From NCBI GenBank assembly GCA_026713835.1, contig JAPONP010000061.1:1-40372 (forward strand): a DNA stretch of 40,372 nucleotides, given 5' to 3'. The translations under genes were made by a program, and so were the position numbers. Of the stretch, positions 7,380 to 14,949 are shown one piece after another. The notes under the pieces were generated by a model. The model made no database searches, was not told the DNA's origin, and saw nothing but the letters and a program-made list of their open reading frames with translations. This DNA comes from Bacteriovoracales bacterium (GTDB taxonomy: Bacteria > Bdellovibrionota > Bacteriovoracia > Bacteriovoracales > Bacteriovoracaceae). Each line of letters opens with the position of its first letter. Position 1 is the first letter of the stretch.

Positions 7380-8539
7380 GACAAGGGTTGAAAAAAACTT
7401 TGGGCCTTGAGGAGCATTTCATCGTATTCGTCTTTAACCTGGCTGAGTAAAGTGATTCCTCCCCCTGCAAAATAGGTGAGCCGTTTTGTCGCATGGTCGA
7501 TTTCGGCGGTTCTGATATTGATATTTCCGCAAAAGATATGTTGATGCTGAATGAAAGTGGTTCCACAATAAAGGCCTCGTTTCGTTTTTTCGAGCCCACG
7601 GATAATCTCCATCACCCGTTTTTTGGGAGCGCCGGTGACGCTGCCTCCGGGGAAAAGGGCGTGCATGATGGTATGTAAGGTGACTTGCCTTGAGAGGGGA
7701 ACTTCGAGAAGAGAGTATTGGTGGAGGATGCCGGAAACTTTGAGGGGGGCCTTTTTTTTGATGACCCGGGCCCGAGGGAGTTCGATTCGGGCCAGATCAT
7801 TTCTTAAAAGATCGGCGATCATAAAAAGTTCCCCCTCTTCCTTTTTGTCTTGGGAAAGTCGGGCCCATTTTTGTTTAAAGGAATCCCCCTCTTGAAATTT
7901 GAGGCTTCCTTTGATGGGCATGGTCTGTAAGACCAATCTTTGATCAATTTCTTCAACTTGAAAGAGACATTCCGGGCTTTGGGAAAGAAAACTTTTGTTA
8001 AGGGAAGAGAAGGTGGTGGCATGGGCATAGGGGGCCGGGTGATGTCCCCAAAATTTGAGGGCGCAAGAGAGAGGGGAGGGGCCTAAGGCTTCAAACGAGG
8101 CGTGGAAGGGAAAGGTCAAATTGAGCTGATAGCAATCTCCTCTTAAAAGATGATCTCTCAAACGCTCAAAGGATTTTTTGTAGTCTTTAAAGGAAGGGGG
8201 GGAGAGGGTCTTTATGGAGAGCGATCCCGTGGAGGGGAGGGGGGCCTTTACGGTTTTTTGAAAAACCATTTCAATGGCCAAAAGATCGTCTTCATGGATC
8301 AGGTCATCCAAACCGTTTGTGTGATAACCCCATTCAAAGAAAAAATGCCAGACTCTCGGGGTTGCGGGGCGATCTAAGGGGGATATTTTTTTGAGACAGG
8401 CATTGAGGTCATGCAAAGACGATCTTTCCGTGAGCCCGGAAATCAAATCGAAGCGGCGGTTTTTATAGTAGAAAAGACAACGAGAGCATCTCTCAAAGCT
8501 CAAAAGGCCATCGCTCAAGGGAAGACAAAAATCGATCAC
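7376..8539 (-). CDS. pabB: Aminodeoxychorismate synthase component I (PabB)
   Basis: This enzyme converts chorismate and ammonia to aminodeoxychorismate for folate synthesis. Chorismate-binding family motifs are RGDCYQLNLTF (residues 133-143), SPECLFQ (188-194), ELFMIADLLRNDLARI and FPGGSVTGAPKKRVMEII. The key discriminator is MPIKGS with Lys210: the PIKGT-type lysine is typical of PabB, while TrpE has PIAGT. At 387 residues it is shorter than E. coli PabB (453) because the N-terminal region is reduced; no PabC domain is fused. It starts at a GTG 2 nt after dnaB and is the last gene of the ribosomal-protein/dnaB operon. No pabA gene is visible. Confidence 0.9.
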   Translation of the reverse strand: MIDFCLPLSDGLLSFERCSRCLFYYKNRRFDLISGLTERSSLHDLNACLKKISPLDRPATPRVWHFFFEWGYHTNGLDDLIHEDDLLAIEMVFQKTVKAPLPSTGSLSIKTLSPPSFKDYKKSFERLRDHLLRGDCYQLNLTFPFHASFEALGPSPLSCALKFWGHHPAPYAHATTFSSLNKSFLSQSPECLFQVEEIDQRLVLQTMPIKGSLKFQEGDSFKQKWARLSQDKKEEGELFMIADLLRNDLARIELPRARVIKKKAPLKVSGILHQYSLLEVPLSRQVTLHTIMHALFPGGSVTGAPKKRVMEIIRGLEKTKRGLYCGTTFIQHQHIFCGNINIRTAEIDHATKRLTYFAGGGITLLSQVKDEYDEMLLKAQSFFQPLS

Positions 8540-8541
8540 GC

Positions 8542-9885
8542 CTATTGCATTTCGGGAGGGACTTCCCGGAATTGTTCGAGGTTATCGAAGAGATAGATGT
8601 CGCCCTTCCAGCTCACTTTGACGATGCCCTGCTCGCCGGATCGGTTTTTGGCGATGCTGAGTTCGGCGATCCCCTGTTCTTTTGTGTCCGGGTTGTAATA
8701 ATCATCTCGATAGATGAGCAAGACGATATCCGAATCCTGTTCGAGAGAGCCGGATTCTCTAAGGTCGCTCGCCATGGGCCTTTTGTCCGTTCGGGCCTCG
8801 GAGCTTCGATTGAGTTGGCTCAAGGCCAAAACGGGACATTCCATCTCTTTGGCCATCTGTTTAAGACCTCTGGAAATTTCTGAAATTTGTTGCTCCCTCG
8901 GTATTTTGCCGTTGTGGGGGCGCATGAGTTGAATATAATCGACGATGATAAGGCCTAGGCCTTGTTGGGCCTTGATTTTTCGACATTGCCCTTGAATATC
9001 AAAGATGGAAAGATTGGCCGAATCGTTGATAAAGAGGGGATGGGAGGAAAGGTCGCTTACCACCTTGTTCATCTTTTTTATATCCGTTTGTGAAAAACTT
9101 TGGGCGCGAAGTCGGTTGGTTGAAATCTTCGATTCACTGGAAAGTATTCGCAGGGAAAGTTCTGGGGCCAACATTTCGAGACTGAACACGGCGACGGGAA
9201 GTTTGGTGGCCTTGATGGCGTTGGTGGCCATATTGAGGGCCAAGGCCGTTTTTCCCATCCCGGGTCTTGCGGCCACGATGATGAGTTGGCCTGCCCTCAT
9301 TCCGAGGAGTTTGCGGTCGAGATCCACAAAGCCCGTGGGAATCCCGTTGATCTCTCCGGCCTTTTTGGAAGGGTCGTACATTTCTTTGAGGTTGGCCGTA
9401 AGACATGAGGAGAGTTTTTGCATTTGATTGGATTTGGCATCCGTGGTCAACTTGAAAAATTTTTCTTCAACCTCTGACAAAAACTCTTCCGTATTCCCGG
9501 AAAATTGAGTGGCCGCTTCCCAGACGTGCTTGGCCGTGCGGGCAATCTCGCGGACACTGGCCTTTTCTTTAACGCTTTTTCCGTAGTGAGAGATATTGGT
9601 AGAGGAGGCCTGATCCTCCATGAGTTCGAGGATAAAGGACTGGCCCCCAAGGGATTCCAATTCCCCTTGATCTTGGAGCTTTGAGCAAACGGTCACCAAA
9701 TCGATGGGGTTATTTTCGTGGGAAAGTTCCAAAATGGCCGAAAAGACCTTTCCGTGTTTGGGGTGGTGAAAATCTTCTCGCTTGATCCCAAGTTCGACCA
9801 CTTCATCAATGGCCTGCCCATCCACCAAAAGGCAACTCAAAAACGATTTTTCGGCCAGTAAATCGTGGGGAAGCTCTTTAATCAT
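8542..9885 (-). CDS. dnaB: Replicative DNA helicase DnaB
   Basis: This is the hexameric 5'-3' helicase that unwinds DNA at the replication fork. The 447-residue protein has the N-terminal DnaB domain (residues 5-105), a linker, and a RecA-like C-terminal domain. Motifs include GIPTGFVDLDR (181-191), Walker A ARPGMGKTA (206-214), Walker B LIIVDYIQLM, and the downstream ALSQLNRSSEAR and DLRESGSLEQDSDIV blocks. No intein is present. It starts at an ATG overlapping the rplI stop by 4 nt. The rplI-dnaB linkage is common in bacteria. Confidence 0.97.
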   Translation of the reverse strand: MIKELPHDLLAEKSFLSCLLVDGQAIDEVVELGIKREDFHHPKHGKVFSAILELSHENNPIDLVTVCSKLQDQGELESLGGQSFILELMEDQASSTNISHYGKSVKEKASVREIARTAKHVWEAATQFSGNTEEFLSEVEEKFFKLTTDAKSNQMQKLSSCLTANLKEMYDPSKKAGEINGIPTGFVDLDRKLLGMRAGQLIIVAARPGMGKTALALNMATNAIKATKLPVAVFSLEMLAPELSLRILSSESKISTNRLRAQSFSQTDIKKMNKVVSDLSSHPLFINDSANLSIFDIQGQCRKIKAQQGLGLIIVDYIQLMRPHNGKIPREQQISEISRGLKQMAKEMECPVLALSQLNRSSEARTDKRPMASDLRESGSLEQDSDIVLLIYRDDYYNPDTKEQGIAELSIAKNRSGEQGIVKVSWKGDIYLFDNLEQFREVPPEMQ

Positions 9886-10481
9886 TGTTCCGGGTCTCCC
9901 CTTTCCTCATTCTCATTCCCATTCTCTTTCTCTTTCTCTTCCTCTTTTTCCTTCTCCCCCTCCTCCTCTTTCTCTTTCGTCTTGGCTTTTGCCTTTGGCT
10001 TCGCCTTGGCCTTTTTTTGCAATTCTTCCAGTTGTTTGGGGTCCATTTCCACTTTGACTTGAAATTCGCTCACGATATCTTGAAAGAGTTTGGCCTTGAT
10101 GGGAAAACTTCCCACGGCCTTGATGGGGGACTCGATTATAAGAAGTCGTTTTTCTACATCGAGTTCTCTTCGGCTCAACTCTTGGGAGATTTCCAAGGTC
10201 GTAACCGTTCCAAATAATTTCCCATTGGCCCCGACCTTTTTGACGAGTTGAATTTCAAGGCCGTCGAGTTTTTTCTTGGTGTCTAGGGCCTTCTCCTTTT
10301 GTTCATCGATCTTTTTTCTAAGGGCCCTTTTTTGATTCTCCAAAACCTTTTGATTTTTTTCGTCTGCAAAAACGGCCAAGCTTTTGGGAAGAAGGAAATT
10401 TCTTGCGTATCCGGCAGAGACATTGACGATCTCTCCGATATTGCCCAGAGATTTTACCTTTTCAGTTAAAATGACTTTCAT
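9882..10481 (-). CDS. rplI: Large ribosomal subunit protein bL9 with charged C-terminal extension
   Basis: bL9 binds 23S rRNA near the L1 stalk. The N-terminal domain is canonical (MKVILTEKVKSLGNIGEIVNVSAGYARNFL; residues 1-30), followed by the long connecting helix and the C-terminal domain ending at about residue 150. The protein is 199 residues rather than the usual ~148. The extra ~45 residues are a low-complexity tail, first KAKAKPKAKAKTKEK, then almost pure Lys/Glu, ending NGNENEERGDPEQ. The underlying DNA is a pyrimidine-rich tract when read on the plus strand. It overlaps both neighbours by 4 nt. Confidence 0.97.
   Translation of the reverse strand: MKVILTEKVKSLGNIGEIVNVSAGYARNFLLPKSLAVFADEKNQKVLENQKRALRKKIDEQKEKALDTKKKLDGLEIQLVKKVGANGKLFGTVTTLEISQELSRRELDVEKRLLIIESPIKAVGSFPIKAKLFQDIVSEFQVKVEMDPKQLEELQKKAKAKPKAKAKTKEKEEEGEKEKEEEKEKENGNENEERGDPEQ
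9885..10019 (-). repeat. Low-complexity Lys/Glu-coding tract in rplI
   Basis: The 3' end of rplI is a degenerate purine-rich tract on the coding strand, made of repeated GAGAAAGAG-like units that encode a Lys/Glu tail of about 45 residues. Such tracts can expand or shrink by replication slippage, so the length may vary between strains. Confidence 0.75.
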
Positions 10482-11503
10482 GATAATTTTCCTTTACTTT
10501 GATCTTGATTTTTATCCTTATCATCCTTATCTTTATTTTTAAAAAACCTTCTAAAATCAAACCAAAGATCGAGTATCCCTACAACGGCCAAAAGGGTATT
10601 GGCAAAAACGGCCGTCATAAAGATGAGAAAGGATTGAAGAAAACCCTTGATCTTTAGAAAATGGAGATATTCCAAATAGACCCCAAAGCCTTGGAGGAAA
10701 AAGAAAGTCCCCAAGACATAAGTGCCCCCGGCCGCAAAGGTTTGGAGGTCTTTTCCCACAGTTCCCTCCGGCAGGGTGTAGAGGGCCAAAAGACCGATGG
10801 CCAAGTAGGCCGTCCAACCGGGGAGTCTCAGATGGGTGAGGTGTCCCAATTGGTAGGGGTAGTTTCGCTTGAGAAGTAAAGTTTTGTGCCCTCTAAGAAC
10901 CAGGTAGAGGTTGAGCCATATCCCCAAAAAAAGCCCTATAAAAATATAGGTCGGTGTGGAAGTCACGATCTCTTCGGCCCGATCGATCATGTATTGGAGA
11001 TGATCTTGAAACTCCACGGCTTGCTTGGGGGGTTCCTTTTGGACTTGATCTTGGATTTTGACGAGAGATGTTTTGAGGGATTCGCTCACGTTTTCTTTGT
11101 TTTGGTAGATAAGGGTGCCGCCGCCCAAAAAAACGGTGACGGCCAAGAATAGACCGATCCCCAAGACGGCCCTGGAGGGCTGGATCTTTCTGATCAAAAT
11201 TTCTCCCACCACGATGGCCATGGAGCAGGCCAAAAGATAGAGGGGAAGAAGGGCGATGGCCAAACCGTTGTCGAAGGCTTTGAGAATGAAAAAGACGAGA
11301 AGAGAACAGATCGCAATCAGTGAAAGAATTTCAGTCCTCTTATAATGGGCCGTGGCGATGACCAGGGGGAATGCCGTGAGCCCGATGAGATAGGGGACGG
11401 TGAGGGTGACAAAATAGACGAGAACGCTGGCCAGCCCCAAAAAGCCAAGCCTTAAAATCGATGTGTGGTAAGAGGGTTTGGGATCAAAAATCATGGTCAT
11501 CAC
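10478..11503 (-). CDS. DUF2232 family membrane protein
   Basis: This 341-residue polytopic membrane protein has hydrophobic segments spanning roughly residues 18-120 (several), 180-205, 230-250, 258-280 and 288-312, and a highly charged C-terminal tail (KNKDKDDKDKNQDQSKGK). Its position between rpsR and rplI and its topology match DUF2232 (YybS-like) proteins, which occupy this slot in several deltaproteobacteria. Their biochemical function is not established; transport or S-component-like roles have been proposed for related folds. It overlaps rplI by 4 nt and follows rpsR by about 50 nt. The family assignment rests on context plus topology. Confidence 0.75.
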   Translation of the reverse strand: MMTMIFDPKPSYHTSILRLGFLGLASVLVYFVTLTVPYLIGLTAFPLVIATAHYKRTEILSLIAICSLLVFFILKAFDNGLAIALLPLYLLACSMAIVVGEILIRKIQPSRAVLGIGLFLAVTVFLGGGTLIYQNKENVSESLKTSLVKIQDQVQKEPPKQAVEFQDHLQYMIDRAEEIVTSTPTYIFIGLFLGIWLNLYLVLRGHKTLLLKRNYPYQLGHLTHLRLPGWTAYLAIGLLALYTLPEGTVGKDLQTFAAGGTYVLGTFFFLQGFGVYLEYLHFLKIKGFLQSFLIFMTAVFANTLLAVVGILDLWFDFRRFFKNKDKDDKDKNQDQSKGKLS

Positions 11504-11554
11504 TTACGTTGTCCTCACCTTAAAGGGTTCGGGGGAAACACCAATATCAAGACA

Positions 11555-11797
11555 TCAAGGGACAAAATTTTTGCTGATATGGCTCACGATACCCATGCAA
11601 CGCCCTCGTTTGATGGCCGTGGTGGCCGCCCTTTGGTAACGGGCCGAAAGTCCCGTCACTCGGGCCGGGGAAATTTTGCCAAACTCATTGATGAGCCATT
11701 TGTAGGTGTAGGGATTTTTCCAATCCGGTTCCGTTTTATTGCTCCTAAAATAACAGGATTTGCGGCGGGGGAAGTTGCGCTTATTCTTTTCGTCTTT
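11555..11797 (-). CDS. rpsR: Small ribosomal subunit protein bS18, start codon not identified
   Basis: This gene is missing from the ORF track because it has no standard start. Translating the minus strand directly after the rpsF stop gives an 80-residue bS18: RNFPRRKSCYF, then NKTEPDWKNPYTYKWLINEF, then GKISPARVTG, then YQRAATTAIKRGR. bS18 binds 16S rRNA beside bS6 in the platform. The frame is the same as rpsF and follows its TAA with no gap. No ATG, GTG, TTG or CTG occurs in any frame between the stop and the conserved core. Coordinates here are the open frame, not a proven start. The CxxC cysteine pair of many bS18 proteins is reduced to one (CYFR). It may be a sequencing error, non-canonical initiation, or readthrough. 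Confidence 0.85.
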   Translation of the reverse strand, partial: KDEKNKRNFPRRKSCYFRSNKTEPDWKNPYTYKWLINEFGKISPARVTGLSARYQRAATTAIKRGRCMGIVSHISKNFVP

Positions 11798-12166
11798 TTA
11801 GATATCCTCTTCCGAGGGCCTGTGGGCCGAATTGGAGGCATAGGGAGTGACGTATTTTTTAAGGGCCTCCTCCCGGTTCCGTCCCTTCTTGACGATGATA
11901 TGCTTGAGAACGGATTCATTGATGCGAAATCTTCGCTCCACTTCTTCGTTGACCTTGCCGTCCGCTTCGTAGAGAAAGTAGATGTAATGCCCTTTGCGGT
12001 GCCCTTGGGACGTGGGTTGGGCCAGGTCTCTTTCTCCCCACTCATCGGTGAGAAAAATTTCCCCGGAGCCGCCTTCCACGGCTTCTTTGGTTTGAGAGAT
12101 GATTTGATTGCGAGTCTCCTCGCCCGTAGTTGGGCTGAGAAGCACGCAAGTTTCGTAGATCAGCAT
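11798..12166 (-). CDS. rpsF: Small ribosomal subunit protein bS6
   Basis: bS6 forms a heterodimer with bS18 on the 30S platform. The 122-residue sequence has the family pattern: MLIYETCVLLSP at the N-terminus, GRDLAQP-like ERDLAQPTSQGHRKGHYIYF in the centre, and RFRINESVLKHIIVK near residues 80-94. A short acidic C-terminal tail ends in EEDI. The ATG is preceded by AGGAGG at ideal spacing. It is the first gene of the operon rpsF-rpsR-DUF2232-rplI-dnaB-pabB, and its TAA is immediately followed, in the same frame, by bS18 coding sequence. Confidence 0.95.
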   Translation of the reverse strand: MLIYETCVLLSPTTGEETRNQIISQTKEAVEGGSGEIFLTDEWGERDLAQPTSQGHRKGHYIYFLYEADGKVNEEVERRFRINESVLKHIIVKKGRNREEALKKYVTPYASNSAHRPSEEDI

Positions 12167-12277
12167 AACGCCTCCTGGTCTTATGGAAAAGGCCCCAATG
12201 GCATGGGTTGGGAGCGCATTGGAGCGAGTTCGTTACTTGTTGACTCTTCTTTTGCGTTGCGAGAGTGCCTGACCATA

Positions 12278-12297
12278 CCACGGCTTAAACCCCGTGG
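12278..12297 (-). promoter_or_regulatory. Dyad in the rpsF upstream region
   Basis: CCACGG (12278-12283) and CCGTGG (12292-12297) form a perfect 6-bp stem about 110 nt upstream of the rpsF start. On the minus strand it sits between TTGTCC and TATGGT, which are 18 bp apart and could be a weak promoter, so it may be a DNA operator. If transcribed instead, it could be part of a leader; bS6:bS18 autoregulatory leaders are known in many bacteria, but I could not match that motif. Confidence 0.3.
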
Positions 12298-12382
12298 ACA
12301 ACCGAAAGGAGGGATAGGCACGTTGCGTTATTTCCCCCTCCCCCCTTTTTAATTCATCCCCTTTTCGATAGATTACCAAGGC

Positions 12383-14287
12383 ATGAGCTACTCCATCAAA
12401 AATCAAGGGGACTACGAGGATCACTATCAAAGGGCCTTGGAGGACGGGGAGCGGTTTTGGGCCCAAGTGGCGGAGCATTTTGATTGGACGGTCCCGTGGA
12501 AAAAGGTTTGTTCCGGGGGCCTTTCCAAGGGAGATATGAAGTGGTTTGAGGGGGCCCGCCTCAATATCACGGCCAATTGCCTCGATCGCCATTTGGATTC
12601 GAGAGGAGATAAGACCGCCCTGATCTTTGAGCCGAACGACCCCGAGGAAAAAAGCGTCTCCTACACCTATAGGGAACTCCACCGCTCCGTCTGTAAAGCG
12701 GCTTCGATGCTCGAAAGTCTTGGGGTTCGCAAGGGGGATCGGGTCTGCCTCTATATGGCCATGGTGCCGGAACTATTGATCGCCGTTTTGGCTTGCGCCC
12801 GCATAGGGGCCGTCCATTCCGTGGTTTTTGGGGGCTTTAGCGCCAAGGCTTTGGCCGATCGTTTAAAAGATGCCCGGTGCAGCCTTCTCATCACCAATGA
12901 TGCCGGCATGAGGGGCAAGAAGGTGATCCCCTTGAAAGACATCGCCGATGAGGCCTTGGGCCAGTGCCCCTTTGTCAAAAATGTCATCGTCCACAAAAGG
13001 GTGGGGCGTTCCGTTTCCTGGAAAGAGGGGCGGGACCTTTGGTGGCACGATCTTTTTGAGGGGCAACCGGATCATTACAGCCCGCAGGAATTGGAGGCCA
13101 ATGACCCCCTTTTTATCCTCTACACGTCGGGCTCCACGGGGCGTCCGAAAGGCCTCGTCCACGCTTGCGCCGGCTATATGGTCTGGGTGGCCTACACCTT
13201 TCAAAATATCTTTCAGATGGGCGAAGACGATGTCTATTGGTGCACGGCTGATATCGGCTGGATCACCGGACATTCCTATATGGTTTACGGCCCTCTTTTA
13301 AACGGTGCCACGGCACTTATGTTCGAGGGGGTTCCCACCTTTCCCGATGCGGGAAGGTTTTGGGAGGTGGTGGACAAACATCGGGTCTCCCATTTTTATA
13401 CGGCACCGACGGCCATTCGATCCCTCATGGGGGCGGGCCTTGAGTTTGTGGAGAAACATTCCCTTTCGAGTCTCAAGGTTTTGGGGACGGTGGGAGAGCC
13501 CGTGGGCGAGGAGGCCTGGAAGTGGTATCACGAAAACGTGGGCAAGGGGAGGTGTCCCATCGTGGATACCTGGTGGCAGACGGAGACGGGCGGGGCCATG
13601 ATCTCGACCCTGGCCGGGGTGACCAAAAGCAAGCCGTGTTTTGCGGGAAGGCCTATGCCGGGGGTGAACCCGGTTTTGATGAATGAGAGAGGAGAAGTCG
13701 TGAGCGGTTTTGGGGTTAGTGGAAATCTTTGCATCGGTGCCCCCTGGCCCGGCATGGCCCAAACCATCTACGGGGATCACGAGCGGTTTTTGGAGACCTA
13801 TTTTACGACCGACCCCGGTTTTTATTTTACGGGAGACGGTTGCAGGCGGGATGAATCGGGGCTTCTTCGCATCACGGGGCGGGTGGATGATGTCATCAAT
13901 GTCTCAGGCCATCGCATCGGAACCGCAGAAGTGGAAGACGCCATCAATCAAAGTGGGCGGGTCGTGGAGTCGGCGGTGGTGGCCTTTCCCCACGAGGTGA
14001 AGGGGCAGGGGATATACGCCTATGTCGTTGGCGAAGACGACTCCGATACGGATACGGATGGGAGCGCTTTGAAGGCCCATATTAGGGACAAGGTAAGCTC
14101 TGAGATTGGGCCTTTTGCCAAACCGGATAAAATTCAGATCGTTCGCGCCCTTCCCAAAACCAGATCAGGGAAGATCATGCGTCGAATTTTAAGAAAAATT
14201 GCCGAGGGAGGTTCGAAGGATTTTGGAGACACCTCGACCCTTTTGGATTCGGCCGTAGTGGAAACCATTAGAGAGAGGGCCTTATGA
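12383..14287 (+). CDS. acs: Acetyl-CoA synthetase (AMP-forming)
   Basis: This enzyme activates acetate to acetyl-CoA via acetyl-AMP. The 634-residue protein has the full ANL-superfamily set: P-loop YTSGSTGRPKG at about residues 250-260, the acetate pocket and adenine motif DTWWQTETGG, the hinge ITGRVDDVINVSGHR, and the C-terminal PKTRSGKIMRRILRKI, whose lysine is the reversibly acetylated catalytic residue in this family. The N-terminal cap (YEDHYQRALEDGERFWAQ) is typical of Acs rather than of other acyl-CoA ligases. It heads a coupled run: its stop overlaps the start of the amidase gene by 4 nt. It is divergent from rpsF across 216 bp. Confidence 0.97.
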   Translation: MSYSIKNQGDYEDHYQRALEDGERFWAQVAEHFDWTVPWKKVCSGGLSKGDMKWFEGARLNITANCLDRHLDSRGDKTALIFEPNDPEEKSVSYTYRELHRSVCKAASMLESLGVRKGDRVCLYMAMVPELLIAVLACARIGAVHSVVFGGFSAKALADRLKDARCSLLITNDAGMRGKKVIPLKDIADEALGQCPFVKNVIVHKRVGRSVSWKEGRDLWWHDLFEGQPDHYSPQELEANDPLFILYTSGSTGRPKGLVHACAGYMVWVAYTFQNIFQMGEDDVYWCTADIGWITGHSYMVYGPLLNGATALMFEGVPTFPDAGRFWEVVDKHRVSHFYTAPTAIRSLMGAGLEFVEKHSLSSLKVLGTVGEPVGEEAWKWYHENVGKGRCPIVDTWWQTETGGAMISTLAGVTKSKPCFAGRPMPGVNPVLMNERGEVVSGFGVSGNLCIGAPWPGMAQTIYGDHERFLETYFTTDPGFYFTGDGCRRDESGLLRITGRVDDVINVSGHRIGTAEVEDAINQSGRVVESAVVAFPHEVKGQGIYAYVVGEDDSDTDTDGSALKAHIRDKVSSEIGPFAKPDKIQIVRALPKTRSGKIMRRILRKIAEGGSKDFGDTSTLLDSAVVETIRERAL

Positions 14288-14949
14288 AATCATTTGTTCT
14301 CGGAAAGACCCGAGGAGGGCTCACCATCCCCGCCCACTCCTTTGGAAATAGGGGCCCTCGGGTTTTGTTGCTCGGGGGAGTTCACGGGGATGAGCCGGAA
14401 GGGGTGGCCTTGGCCATGGAGTTATGGGGAAAATATGCGGGGATTTTCCCCCACAGATTGCAACTTATCCTCATCCCCGTTTTGAATAGGGACGGACTTT
14501 TGGCCCGGAGTCGAGGGAACGGAGCCGGAGTGGATCTCAACCGCAACCTTCCCACAAAGGATTGGAAACCCACGGCACCCACCCCTCGCTACCATCCGGG
14601 CCGGGCCCCCAATAGCGAGTCGGAAAACCTGGCCCTGACCGCTCTGATCGAAAGTTTTCGCCCGGTTTTTATCATAAGCTTTCATTCCTTTCATCGTTAC
14701 ATGGTCAACGTCAACGGAGATTGCCGGCGGGAAGCGGAACTCATCAGTGAGATCACGGGCTATCCCGTCTATGAGGATATGGGTTATCCCACTCCCGGTT
14801 CCTTGGGAACCTATGCGGGCCAGGAAAGAGATATCCCCACCATTACCTACGAACTCAAAAAGGGCGCAAAGTTAGGGCCCCTCTTACCCCTTCACATCAA
14901 GGCGGTGGACGCTTGCCTGCAACTCATTGGACGAACGAGATCATCATGA
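14284..14949 (+). CDS. mpaA: M14 zinc peptidase, murein peptide amidase A-like
   Basis: This 221-residue cytoplasmic protein (no signal peptide) belongs to the M14 carboxypeptidase superfamily. The zinc ligands are visible as GGVHGDEPEG (His34, Glu37) and ISFHSFHR (His134). The substrate carboxylate site is VDLNRN (83-88), and the catalytic glutamate is Glu190 in ITYEL. It most resembles MpaA, which cleaves the gamma-D-Glu-diaminopimelate bond of murein tripeptide during cell-wall recycling. The 4-nt overlaps with acs upstream and dapD downstream support a diaminopimelate-related role. The MpaA name is by resemblance; other M14 amidases are possible. Confidence 0.8.
   Translation: MKSFVLGKTRGGLTIPAHSFGNRGPRVLLLGGVHGDEPEGVALAMELWGKYAGIFPHRLQLILIPVLNRDGLLARSRGNGAGVDLNRNLPTKDWKPTAPTPRYHPGRAPNSESENLALTALIESFRPVFIISFHSFHRYMVNVNGDCRREAELISEITGYPVYEDMGYPTPGSLGTYAGQERDIPTITYELKKGAKLGPLLPLHIKAVDACLQLIGRTRSS

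Noticed and set aside
11798-11800. Reassigned UAA codon joining bS6 and bS18
   Set aside because: UAA ends many other genes here (for example gspF, cmoB and the mgtC-like gene), so a changed genetic code is not supported; local readthrough or an error remains possible.
11656-12045. 129-residue minus-strand ORF spanning rpsF and rpsR
   Set aside because: It runs in the wrong frame through both ribosomal proteins; Lys/Pro/Thr-rich shadow sequence with no family pattern.
11465-12352. 295-residue plus-strand ORF opposite rpsF/rpsR
   Set aside because: It is antisense to clear bS6 and bS18 coding sequence and has no family-like motif or ribosome binding site.
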